64,000 bases of DNA, taken from positions 41,747,022 to 41,811,021 of the forward strand of contig OZ038492.1 of NCBI GenBank assembly GCA_964036315.1. Direction: 5' to 3'. The DNA is from Acanthosepion esculentum (taxonomy: Eukaryota; Mollusca; Cephalopoda; Sepiida; Sepiidae). The notes beneath the pieces were generated by a model. It searched no databases and was not told where the DNA came from. It saw only the letters and a program-made list of their open reading frames with translations. This document shows positions 1 to 9,901 of the stretch, piece by piece. The translations under genes and the position numbers were made by a program. Each line of letters starts with the position of its first letter. The first letter of the stretch is position 1.

Positions 1-562
1 GTGTGCCTGTGTATATGTATATATGGGTGTATATATTTATCTATATGTAGGCATTTCTGTGCTTCTGTCTGTAGTAATGAATGTGTGTACACTGTACACA
101 TATATCTGTAGTTAGTTCTTAATTTCTTTCACCTATTGTACAATAAGGCGTATATAGACATATTTTTAAAAATATATTTTTATATATATTTGTATGTTTG
201 AAATTTTCGTTTTTTTATATCTTAGATTATGTTATTTTATACGTATATATCTCTTTTAATGTCCTTTCTTTCCCGATTGTTTATTTCTCTATTCTATTAG
301 ACCATTTTTATCTATGTATATTTGCCCGGATAAGTTATTTTTTAATAAGTGGTTAGAATTCGTTTAATAACATTTTCTATCTTCAATATTTCTTGGTTGT
401 TGTATCGGACTGTATATAGGTCAATTTATGTGGGTGTGTGTACATGTCTTTATCGATGTCTATGTGTATAATAACTTGCATGCACATTTAATTGTGTATG
501 TATGTGTGTGTTCTGTTTTTTTTCTTTTTTGTAAAGTGGCGTGGAGATGTTTCCCGTCTCGT

Positions 563-564
<2 letters not shown>
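1..564. other. AT/TG-rich sequence, no gene seen
   Basis: TG- and TA-rich low-complexity sequence running into the first microsatellite. Short ORFs here are artefacts of the repeat. I see no element that I recognise. Confidence 0.6.

Positions 565-623
<59 letters not shown>
565..623. repeat. (TG)n microsatellite
   Basis: Uninterrupted TG dinucleotide tract of about 59 bp. Confidence 0.97.
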
Positions 624-627
<4 letters not shown>

Positions 628-1341
628 ATCTATCTAAATATGTCTGGGTGCTTATGTATTATAATCTGAGTGTGTATGTATTGTCTTTCGCAAGATGTCA
701 AAACCCCATCCCTACACGCGCCATTCAAATGTATCCATGTTGTTCATGAAATTAAGAGCAGTCGATCTTAACGTCTATTCCGAAGTAATTTCAATAAAAA
801 AAATAAATAGAATAACATATGTATTCTTCTTTTTTCCCCAGTAATTTTATAATTTTAAACTTAATAGAGACTAAATTTAGATTTTAAAATGGGTAATTTT
901 TTATTTTTAATTTTAATTTCAAATTTTATCATATAATTTAATACTTATTAGTTAGAATAAATTCGATTTTAGTATAAACTTAACTTGAAAGCATTTAATC
1001 GCTATTATAACCTTACTTCGTTGTCAAGTTTTTTTTAATTATCGTATACTTGTATTTTGATTAGTCATTCCAGCTTATGTAACAGGCTTTCCCCTGGCGA
1101 GGGGGTGGTTAATTAATTTGAACCTTTTAAAACCATTTATTCTACATTCAACATCATCACTTGATAAGACACCAGAGGTGTTGAAACAAAATAGCTATTT
1201 TTGTAGTGATTTTATAACATATTTATGTTATAATTTTTAAATAAATAATTATAATTGCTCTACTCTGTATTGAGCACTCTTTTAAGAATAGTAATTGTTG
1301 GTTATTGAAATTTATTCTGTATATACTATTCCTATACTTGG

Positions 1342-1343
<2 letters not shown>
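624..1343. other. AT-rich spacer, nothing recognised
   Basis: Strongly AT-rich, with no ORF of note and no repeat shared with the rest of the window that I could find. Confidence 0.5.

Positions 1344-1392
<49 letters not shown>
1344..1392. repeat. (CA)n(TA)n compound microsatellite
   Basis: CA dinucleotides followed by a short TA run. This is the left border of the palindromic Penelope-like fragment that follows. Confidence 0.95.
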
Positions 1393-1393
<1 letters not shown>

Positions 1394-1670
1394 TTCATTA
1401 AAACTACTGACAAGGTGCTTTTATTTAGTTTTTTATATAATTTCTCGTGCGATCTAATAATCCTTGAAAATGGCTAAATGTATAGCCGAAAGCGCTCGGA
1501 TAAAAAGAACATTCGGACAGTTTTTATATAATTTATCCTCTGAAAAGAAAACCTTTATTAGATCGCACGAGAAATTATATAAAAAACTAAATAAAAGCAC
1601 CTTGTCAGTCGTTTTTAATGAAATGTCCATGAAAGAAGGATTGCTGCCTAAATACACAAAAAATACACAA

Positions 1671-1674
<4 letters not shown>
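1393..1674 (+). mobile_element. Palindromic Penelope-like fragment, copy 1
   Basis: The segment lies between two microsatellites. Its left arm (about 1395-1455) is the reverse complement of its right arm (about 1556-1625). The plus-strand reading frame from 1464 to about 1660 encodes CIAES.RIKRTF then SVVFNEMSMKEGLLPKYT, and most of it recurs at 32764-32950 with mainly conservative changes. The F-N-x-x-C/S-x-x-x-G-L-L-P pattern resembles the region upstream of the RT in Penelope-like elements. That family call is from memory and inferential. A hammerhead-like fold sits at 1460-1501, immediately before this coding stretch. It is a truncated, inverted retroelement end, not a functional gene. 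Confidence 0.6.
1460..1501 (+). ncRNA. Hammerhead-like RNA fold, U3-A8 variant
   Basis: The plus strand gives stem I AUCC/GGAU, the core UUGAAAA, one extra U, stem II GGCU/AGCC with an 8-nt loop, GAA, stem III AGC/GCU with no loop, and C as the nucleotide at the cleavage position. The layout is that of a type-I hammerhead. The canonical core CUGANGA is UUGAAAA here, so the C3-G8 pair is replaced by U3-A8 and pairing is kept. A stem III with no loop would favour dimer formation. Cleavage activity is not shown. Confidence 0.55.

Positions 1675-1732
<58 letters not shown>
1675..1732. repeat. (TA)n microsatellite
   Basis: About 58 bp of TA, forming the right border of the palindromic fragment. 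Confidence 0.95.
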
Positions 1733-1736
<4 letters not shown>

Positions 1737-2167
1737 ACAGGTTTGGTTAAATAATTTAGATATAGCCTGCCGATTAGTTTTCGTTGTGATTCTTTCAATT
1801 TCGTGGATTCATTATTTTAATTCACAAAAACACATATATATACTTAAATACAACTTAACGCCCTGAACATGGTCCCACATGAGATTGAACATACTTGAGA
1901 AAATAAAAACTATGCGAAAGTTGGTTGGTAACTTTCTTAATCAATTTTTTAAGGCTACCAAGTAATTAAGCCGCTTGTAATTTAGCAGGATGAATTCTTA
2001 TTATCCTTCCATTTGCTATTAACGTTTCAGCTGAATCATTCTACAGACTTGTATATATATATGGTCCATTTTAATTTGATTCTTCGAATAAGTGGGATAA
2101 TGACATATAACATAAACATAATTCATACAATATCTATCTATATTTCTTAGATTGGGTATTGTAATTA
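1733..2167. other. Spacer, nothing recognised
   Basis: AT-rich unique-looking sequence with short TA runs. No feature supported. Confidence 0.5.
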
Positions 2168-2256
2168 TTTACTCTATTTACATGGTTCAAACTGTTCAGA
2201 TGTCCTCAACATTATTACCATATTCACGACATTTCGTTTCCAGCCTTCTTCAGATG
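2168..2256 (-). mobile_element. Degraded hammerhead-family (family b) repeat
   Basis: The sequence matches, with decay, the minus-strand form of the repeat seen intact at 25606-25700 and 28085-28190. It has the TATTTAC..CTATTTACAT end, a TCCTCA segment, ATTTCGTTTCC and finally AGCCTTCTTCAG, the complement of CTGAAGAAGGC. The ribozyme-like stem is broken. Confidence 0.6.
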
Positions 2257-2257
2257 C

Positions 2258-2345
2258 GTTCGTTATATTCACTTATGTGTAAATACCCTTGGAAAAAATA
2301 TGTATCCACCTCTTATTCTTCGATCTTATGGATGAATTAGTAGTA
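2258..2345 (+). mobile_element. SINE fragment (tRNA-headed family)
   Basis: GTTCGTTATATTCACTTA and the following AAATACCCTTGG match the body of the SINE family at 8335, 40030 and 51895. Only the central part is present, and it directly abuts the preceding degraded repeat. Confidence 0.65.
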
Positions 2346-3462
2346 CCAGTAAGGCATTATTATCTTAAAAGAGTGTCTTACAATCCAAAAATATTTTCTC
2401 GCTTTAAGTAAAGTGCAAAAGGTTGCTAAGCCGTTAAAGGCAAATCACTTAAAAATTTAACGTAAACTCGTTGTAAAAGTTGGCATTATTCTATATTTGA
2501 AATCTTTATCAACCATCTCATTAGTCCAAAGCTTTCATTGTTGGATAAGAGACACCTTCAAGATATGTGCTCTCTGACTTTACTTGGACCATGCTAAGAT
2601 GATTTTAGACTGTAGTATATTCTATTTAATGAACAGGACTTCGTTTATCAGATTTACGAGTCGGCCCAAATGTCGGCTCAAGTACTGGAGTTCAAATAAA
2701 TGGCGTGTGAATATAGTTTGCATACACGGAGGAAAGATTTCATTGAAAATTTATTTGGAACATTGACCGCTAGCGTACGTGAAGAGGCGATTGGCAGCGG
2801 TTCCTTTGAAGTTGCCGGTAACAAGCTGATCTTTCTGAAGTGAGGCGTCTACTGAGTCGATGACTCTGCATTTATTTACGTTCAATGACTCTCAACTTAA
2901 GACATTTGAAAACTAAAACAGAGCGATGTGATAGGTTTAATATTCTTCAACCTTTTCAGATGGAATGGTTTTCAACCACACAGAAGAGATTCGGTGTAAC
3001 CGATTTAGCATGGAATACACGATTTAATTATTAAATGAACAAATGTCACAGAATGTCCAAGTAAATAATTTGATTCGTGATGTATATAATTGAATGATTT
3101 TGATTTAAATCTGAATTGCAGCATCTTTAAACACTTGTTGTTATAAACATTATATTAACTGGACAGACGAGTTTGAGAAAACACCCCTGTGTCTAAACAT
3201 TGCAACTAATGTTTTCCAGTTTGAGCATACGAGTGTCATAATAAAGCAGTTGTGCCATTCAGCGAGATTCAAACCTGCGTCAACATTTATATTTGGGAAA
3301 ACATAAGACTGCACAGCTACAAAAAATTTCACCGCAAAAGAAGGCTCACTTTTCAGTCTTGCAAAATATTTACCTATTCTTGTTAGCATATTTACCTTAC
3401 TTGGCGATATTTCCTCCGAATTCTTTCGTGGCTGAATGGGCTAAAGAACATCTAGCTGAAAG
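2346..3462. other. Spacer, nothing recognised
   Basis: About 1.1 kb of mixed-composition sequence. I see no long ORF, repeat or structure that I can name. Confidence 0.5.
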
Positions 3463-3658
3463 CCCTACACGCAAGCCGCTAGTGGGCCACTGACGGTCCG
3501 CCGATATCAACGCCAGCAGTCCTCTGGTGGAACTTTGCCAGTGGTTCGGCATTTATAACATTGCCAAATCGAACACGCCGGTGGTCCGACAGCCGACCAC
3601 CGGCGGTAAACTCTAGTGGAATGCCACCTAGGGGCAGATATGTGGCTTGCGTGTAGGG
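3463..3658. mobile_element. 196-bp MITE with perfect 15-bp terminal inverted repeats
   Basis: The ends are CCCTACACGCAAGCC at 3463-3477 and its exact reverse complement at 3644-3658. The interior is GC-rich and itself imperfectly palindromic (several CCGCCGGTGGT-type segments), in sharp contrast to the AT-rich flanks. AG lies on both outer sides, so a 2-bp duplication is possible. It is non-coding. The superfamily is not clear to me. Confidence 0.8.
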
Positions 3659-4789
3659 AGGTAGTTTTTCCCCAAAATTAATTTCTTTATTAAGCCATTG
3701 GAATTCTCAGACTAGTAGACATCAATTACACGGAGATGTCTAGTTAAAATACGTGTATTTGCTAAATTTAATATATATATAGTAATAAGAAATGATGTCG
3801 GATTATAAATAAAATAAATTAATTCCTTAGAAATTGTTATGCATCATATAAGTAATACGAAATTTAATTCGTTTGTTTAAAAAAGAATTAAAATTCGAAA
3901 AAAAAAACGCTACTTAATGAGTGCAACATTATGCAACACGAAAAATCACCTGAAGTTTTTATGCGTATCCCCCAATCTATGTTTTTAGAAACATTTTCAT
4001 CATTTATGGATTCGTAATGATTTAGCAGCAGCAGCTACTTTCAGAAATATTTCACTGTAGTTGAATAGAAAAAATATCAATAAAAAGTAAAATCTCCTGA
4101 AGCGTTTTATGAATAAAATCAGTCTGTTGTCAGGGACTCGAAGTGTCCCCATTACAGTCTTATGATAATGAACAACAAAATGTAAGTGCATTGTTCTATA
4201 CTGCAGATTTAAAAGTTCAGATCAATTAAAAAAAAGAGGTTCAAATGTAACATAGATTTTCGAACAAATACATGCATTTTCAATGCTACAGCGGAATTTG
4301 ATTTAATTCATACGTTATATTAGCGTGTCCCTAAAGTAATTACGTATTTTCACCGCTATGATTTGGGATTCAACCAACAAAGGCCGAAACAATGATAGAT
4401 AACTGCGTCGAGAATTAGATTACCATCTCGTCTATCCGATAGTGTGTCGTTTATAGTGCATTTCAGAATTTAATTTGGAAAACCTTCAAAAAGAGAATTT
4501 GCTTTCATCATGAGCTTTCGCTTGAGAACTTAACACAACCTTTCACCATCTGCAGGAAACTTTTAACCTGGAATGACAATATTTCATTTTTGCATCTAAC
4601 TGTTACAGGTGATGTTTGAAATATTGCACATGTGAAAAGAAAACGAAAGGCACAGTGGTTATCAAAAGCCAGTGACAGCATTAAAACCAAGACATTATTT
4701 ACAAGTACTTGCTTTGTTTATGGTGGTATATGAATATTTTCATCCATTGCATGCTATTGGTATATGGAAGGACCATAACTGCAAACCTT
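3659..4789. other. Spacer, nothing recognised
   Basis: AT-rich. ORFs of about 60 residues here show no family resemblance. Confidence 0.5.
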
Positions 4790-5225
4790 TATTGCTCACA
4801 ACAATTGAGTCCATGCTTAGAAAGTTGCTGCCATATATTGTCCGGTGCTCCTGCTATTAACGTGAGGTCTTTGATAAAATCCAAAGAAGAATCAGCAATA
4901 TTATTGGTCTTGACCTGGCGGCTCGGTTTCAGTCACTTTCCCACTGCCGTAATGTTGACTCTCTGTGTCTTTTCTATAAATACTTTCATGGCAATTTTTT
5001 GTATGAGTTCTTTGTTACTTAGACTTTTTGACGTCTAAGTCGAGATCTTATCAATTTACATTTGACTTGGCTAGATGTAACCGTAAATTCTATGCTAGCA
5101 GTTTATTTTCTCGCATTTTTCGATTGTGGAACTCCTTTGCGGCTTCATGCTTTTCATCCAACTCTAACCTGCAAAAATTTAAATGCAATGTCAATCGTTA
5201 TCTACTCTCCTGCTGATTACTCTTT
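4790..5225 (+). pseudogene. LINE-B reverse transcriptase C-terminal relic
   Basis: Several frames together encode the C-terminal tail of a non-LTR retrotransposon polymerase. They give CHILSGAPA, then K.KEESAILLVL (decayed IQRRISNIIG), HFPTAV, and in 5028-5216 the clear segment ARCNRKFYASSLFSRIFRLW followed by CNVNRYLLS. The same tail recurs at 16.1, 50.3, 51.6, 58.7 and 62.2 kb. Frameshifts and stops break the frame, and the rest of the element is missing (5' truncation, usual for LINEs). Confidence 0.75.
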
Positions 5226-6589
5226 TCCCGCTCATTATTAGTGATTCTGTCCCCAATTCTTCAACCCCTTGTGTTTTAATGACTTTACTGACTTGCACTT
5301 GGTGATTCCGATGAAAAATATATTGGTAAATAGAAAAGAAAATGTTATTTTTCAGTTTTGAACAAACACATTGCAAAAACATTCCAAGGAAAATATGTTC
5401 TTTGGTTAGGAGGTACCACAACAAAGTAGATTTGGTAGCTGTAGATGATGAAAAGTGTCGTCCATTAAGAGCTGCTAGATCAATGTAAGAACTATTACAG
5501 CAGACGTTTATTGAAAGTGAAAAGGGAAATTGATCGGATAAATGAAGAATTATGTCGAAATTAACCTGCTTTGGTAAACGGTTGTTACTTTTTTAGCAAG
5601 AACACATTTTGATAGAAATATTTTATTTACGGTGTGAGCTACTCCATCATCCCCCTCCATATACACAAGCTATATACACCGACATATTTCCATATATTTC
5701 CACCACTACAACATTTCATATATGATCATTCCGAAATAAAGAAACAGTTGAAAACAATGAGCAAATCCTGGTGCGAGGAGTGGTTTAGTCGCACTCGTAA
5801 AGTGATCTGACATATAAAAGTCTCTAAGGTTTTGTTAACAAGAACATTTTTCACTTATTGACAACGTATTGATGCTTAACTTTAAGAGGAAATATTATTT
5901 GACGCTTGGTAAATTGAATTGTTTCTCACCCATTCACTAAGAAAGCTTGAAAGTAGAAAAAAGAGCATACAGGAATTTAGATGTAATTAAAAAACAGTCA
6001 ATATAGACGCAAGGATAACCATCAGAAGATTAACATCAGAAGTAAAATATAAAAATGCCCTTAAAAGAAATAAATTAGACTAAAAAATGGCTGCGTATGT
6101 TGAGAGGCACTGCACATGCGCACTTACATAGGTTCCTGCACGTGCATGTTCACTGTAGCCCCAAAATAATTGCAATGCAACATTTATCGTTTGCACTTGA
6201 TGCTACGTCGTAAATATTTTTTTTTCATTGTCGTTTTCGTTGTCATCATTTTTTAAATGGAGATGGGGCATTTTGTACTCAATTTGCACACGACCACTTC
6301 AATTAGTTAAGGCTAAGCAAAATCGTCTGCTTATGTTAAAGGGCGAAAGAAATTCAAGGTAGAAATAAAAATAAAAACATTGGCGCGCTACAGGCGCAAT
6401 TTATTCCTCATACACTTTGCGCATGTGTGTGTGTGTTCGTGTGGATCATGGAGTGCTCGTGATATTGTACATTTTTCTGAAGCTTGTGTACGTTTCATGC
6501 CTGATCGATTGCACCAGAAAATAAGTTTTCTTCTTGTCTAATAACTATGTATGAAATCGAGAGTATCGTTATTATTTTATATGCTTTGT
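5226..6589. other. Spacer, nothing recognised
   Basis: Probably a little LINE 3' flank at first, then unique-looking sequence with a (GT)7 tract near 6424. No gene supported. Confidence 0.45.
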
Positions 6590-6870
6590 CTCTTCAAGGT
6601 ATCGATGGTCATGGCTCTCCACAGCTTCTTATCATTTTTTAGCTGTAAGCCATGTTTGTTGCGTCACTATACCTTCTAGTCCTTATCCTGTCATCAATTT
6701 ACACAAACTCGTTAGGTAGTTTATTCAGTGTTGCCCTGTGTCTCCCCTTATCTTAATTATGTCCCGTGAGTGTCAAAACTATCAAGATCTCTTTCCGCAT
6801 GATTTCTCCTAAATATTTCAACTGTATCCTCCTCTAGAGAATTTTGGAAGACATCTTTCGCCTCGTATTT
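6590..6870 (-). pseudogene. LINE-A C-terminal relic
   Basis: Read on the minus strand, the stretch gives a decayed version of the LINE-A tail (the RKRQLKFLGHIMRKE region and the final LWRAMI region). The plus strand shows the tell-tale GGTCATGGCTCTCCAC near 6606. Many stops. Confidence 0.55.
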
Positions 6871-6989
6871 TTTTTAAAATATACCTTGGCGAGGAATTAC
6901 TAAACATGTATAACAAAAATTTAATTTATTCTCGTAATACTTTTCCTTGTATGCTCCACGTCACTTTCAGAACGTGGGCAAAAATGTGA

Positions 6990-7110
6990 CTCCACAACAT
7001 TATACGATTCAGGAAGTAAGTGATCATAGCTCTCCACTACTTCCTGTCTATTTACACTTAATTTCTTCTTGTCCTGTCATCTCTTCTTTATGTATACTAT
7101 TCGCTTTTAC
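6990..7110 (-). mobile_element. Second LINE-A 3' end scrap
   Basis: GATCATAGCTCTCCACTACTTCCTGTC at 7022-7048 parallels the LINE-A 3' end at 6606, followed by a similar CTTGTCCTGTCATC. It is too short and decayed to translate. Confidence 0.4.
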
Positions 7111-7440
7111 CTTGTTTATCTGCCTTCATTGTATGGGTGATTTATTATATTCGGCGTCTTTTGTTTTTATGCATTACAGAAGCTTTAGGCCTCACTTTTT
7201 TAATATAACCATAATTTCTTTGTTTTTCTTGAGGTTTTTTTTTCACTGACATATTCTTTTCATGATATTCCTAGGGTTTGATATTGTTGTAACCTAGGGA
7301 AGGTTTATTGAATAGAATAATCACACGAAGGTTGGTAATTAACAATAATACTTAGGACAAAAGCAACAGATATAAGATTCGCCAGGGGTGCGTAGAAGAT
7401 GCAGTCAACTGCTAGATGTGAGTCAAGTGAATTCCACAAT

Positions 7441-8105
7441 GAATCTCCAACTGCAGGATACCTACCAACCGCCCTACGCGATAAGATGTAGCACAAGACC
7501 GAATTAAATGTTGGGTATCCGCGCCCATAGGCTCGGACAAAATTCCCAGTAGACCTCGTATAAAATGTGGTCGAGTATCTGATTCCCGAGACAAGACTCT
7601 GCCCTCCGACGTACCCTCGTCTGGGGATCGTCTCTGCACGGAGGCAGATCGTTTGACCAACACAGTTGGAGACGAATCTCTAATGGCGAGATATCTACCA
7701 ACCGTCCCACGCGGTCAGATGTGACAACAAGGCCGAAATTAAAAATTCCCCGTAGATTCAGTATAAAACAGAATCGTGTAGCTGTTTGCCGAGACGAGAC
7801 CCTGCCTTTCGACATAGCCTCGCCTGAGGATCCTCTTTGCCCGGAGGCAGAGAGTTCGACTAGCTTAGATGGAGACGAATCTCCAACTGAAGGATATTTG
7901 CTAACCGCCCCACGCGGTCAGAGGTGGCACAAGGCCGAATTTAACCTGGGGTATCCTAACCCGTAGACCCCGTAAGAAACGTTGTCGGGTAGCTGTGTAC
8001 CACTCCAGACGAGACTCTGCCCTTCGGCTGGGTCCCTCTCTGCCCGAAGGCAGATAGTTCAACTGGCTTAGCTAGGGACGAATCTCCAACTGAAGACCAA
8101 CACAA
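7441..8105. repeat. Tandem repeat, about 200-233 bp unit, just over three copies
   Basis: Units begin with GAATCTCCAACTG-like sequence at about 7441, 7674, 7876 and 8082. Each contains ACCAACCGCCC.ACGCGGTCAGA, a GGCCGAA.TTAA segment, and a hairpin built from CTCTGCC...GGCAGAG-type arms. Composition is more GC-rich than the surroundings. ORFs on both strands run through it in frame for part of each unit but match no family I recognise. It may be a satellite or the remnant of an element with internal repeats. Confidence 0.8.
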
Positions 8106-8334
8106 TATTTACTACTGTATTTATGGGAATCGCCCGTAGGTATGCTACCACAGGTATAAAACAACATCTTTGTCGGTTCAAGAATCTTCTTCATCCGTGA
8201 GGGGAATACACAACATTCACTGTATTACGACCGTATCAGGTTGAAAAACCGGTTCCCGTACGCAACATCGCGCTTGATCGGTTCGTAGATGCGGGACTGC
8301 TTAGGAATACCAGGTGCTGTAAGCATGGAAGTGC
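8106..8334. other. Spacer
   Basis: Follows the tandem repeat. Contains TCAAGAATCTTCTTCATCC. Nothing recognised. Confidence 0.4.
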
Positions 8335-8478
8335 AGGTGGTGTAACGGATAATAGCTCAGAATTTTTAATCGGAGGGCCGAGTTTCAGTTCCCGTTGGGT
8401 TCGTTATATTCACTTACGCGCAAATATCATTGGGAAAGGTATTAATCCACATCTTCGTTCCCGTCTGTAGGTTAATTA
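8335..8478 (+). mobile_element. SINE fragment (tRNA-headed family)
   Basis: A tRNA-like head (GTGTAACGGATAATAGC, then GAGTTTCAGTTCC as a decayed B box) leads into the family body TCGTTATATTCACTTACG and TTGGGAAAGGTAT. Truncated after about 140 bp. Confidence 0.7.
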
Positions 8479-8861
8479 GTAAAACTTGTATCACTAAAAA
8501 AAATTATTATCTTTAAAAAATAGTTACAAAATATTTACATTTTCATATTAAATAGAAGCTAAACAAAAACAACCAACCAATGAACATTCAATACCACATA
8601 AGAAGTGCGATATTGAATAAGAGTTCAGTATTCTTTTCATTGTTTCTTTATACTTTGCTTACCTTTTGGAAAGCCTCTTTCGCTATTCTAATGTACCTTT
8701 GGACTTCAGTGTTACATTTTCCGTCATATGTTTAAACACTTCCCAGATATTTAAATCTTCGTACTTGCTTGATTTGGGCAACTCTAATTCGTAGTTCGCG
8801 TGTTGAGCTCTTCCTTCTCCAGATAACAATACATTGTCTTCTTACAATTTATGTTAGTCAT
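8479..8861. other. Spacer, nothing recognised
   Basis: AT-rich, no feature supported. Confidence 0.4.
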
Positions 8862-8948
8862 TTATTTACCCTATTTATATTGGAACTGTTATCCTCATAT
8901 TTGTTGTTGCTATCACAAGGTTTCAGCTGTTTTACGCTATGGACTTCA
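8862..8948 (-). mobile_element. Degraded hammerhead-family (family b) repeat
   Basis: The plus strand shows the reverse-complement layout: TACCCTATTTATATTGGAAC, TGTTATCCTCAT, TATCACAAGGTTTCAGC, GACTTCACC. The stem II and GAAA parts are mutated. Confidence 0.55.
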
Positions 8949-9391
8949 CCAAGGTAGATCAATCTGGTCAAACTACAGAAAATTCTATACCCTTTATTTA
9001 ATTTACGTGGATACACTGCTTTCGTGACACTTCACATGTCCAAGGATACAAGGTATCCCTAGACACGTGATCAGTAATTTCCAGTTATTGAATTCCCGTT
9101 ACCAATTTTGTAATGGTTGTGGCTAAACTGGCTCACTTTCTCCACTTTTTATATATTAATTTTGTTAACAATACCAACATATACTTAACATTGGGAAGAG
9201 ACAGTTGAAGTTTCTGGGAAGGAGGGCTAGGAAAATCTGATACTCACAGGACAGAGGACAACAATGCATAACATGCACACTCCCTGGCGTACACACTCCC
9301 TGGCCCCGGGATTGAACTCACAATTGCTATGTCAACAAATTCACGCTTTATTCCACTAAGCTATTGTTCCGTAGGGAAATACCCAGACCGA
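8949..9391. other. Spacer
   Basis: Contains a scrap reading TTGAAGTTTCTGGGAAGGAG (9206-9225), like the LINE-A QLKFLG region on the plus strand, and little else. Confidence 0.35.
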
Positions 9392-9492
9392 CATACACCT
9401 GAAAAACGCTGAAGGGCACAGCGGCCGAAACGTTATGATAACAACAAAGATCACGATAATAGTTCGAATATAAATAGTGTAAATAATGATAA
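9392..9492 (+). mobile_element. Hammerhead-family (family b) repeat copy
   Basis: CACCTGAAAAACGCTG, then CAGCGGCCGAAACGTTATG, TAACAACAAAGATCACGATA and TAAATAGTGTAAATAA follow in the order seen in the other copies. A CGCTG/CAGCG stem can form between the CTGA core and GAAA, but the stem sequence differs from the other copies. Confidence 0.65.
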
Positions 9493-9901
9493 CTTCCCAT
9501 CACAGTAATTTAGATAGAAAGTTTAGACGTTTCTTCTCAATTTTCTTTACGACTTTCTCTAGGAATTACTGCAATTTGTAATCATATCAGGTGTCTGTGT
9601 TCAAACCTATATAAAACTACGATCATAAAAGATTTACATATACATTTAACTTTAAACATTTAACTCGCCCATACTAAAAATAGTTAACGTTCAACGATCA
9701 TAATCTGTTCATATCTATCGGTTTATTCATCTTTAAATGTGTGCTTAAACGTTTTCAGCCCGGCCCACTATCCGAGATATGATCAAATAATCAAACACCG
9801 GCACTGGTCTTCAAGTCAATTATCAGTTATTACCATTCCTCAGAATCTTCGCTTCTTACTTTTTCTTACATTCATCTGATATACCTCATTCTTGCTGGGT
9901 A
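9493..9901. other. Spacer, nothing recognised
   Basis: No gene or repeat supported. Confidence 0.4.

Noticed and set aside
428..749. ORFs rich in VCVCVC
   Set aside because: Translations of the (TG)n microsatellite, not genes. The same applies to YIYIYI ORFs over (TA)n and THTHTH ORFs over (CA)n throughout.
7504..7966. Protein-coding reading of the 0.2-kb tandem repeat
   Set aside because: Frames are open on both strands but differ between units, and no domain is recognised. Hairpin conservation is the better explanation.
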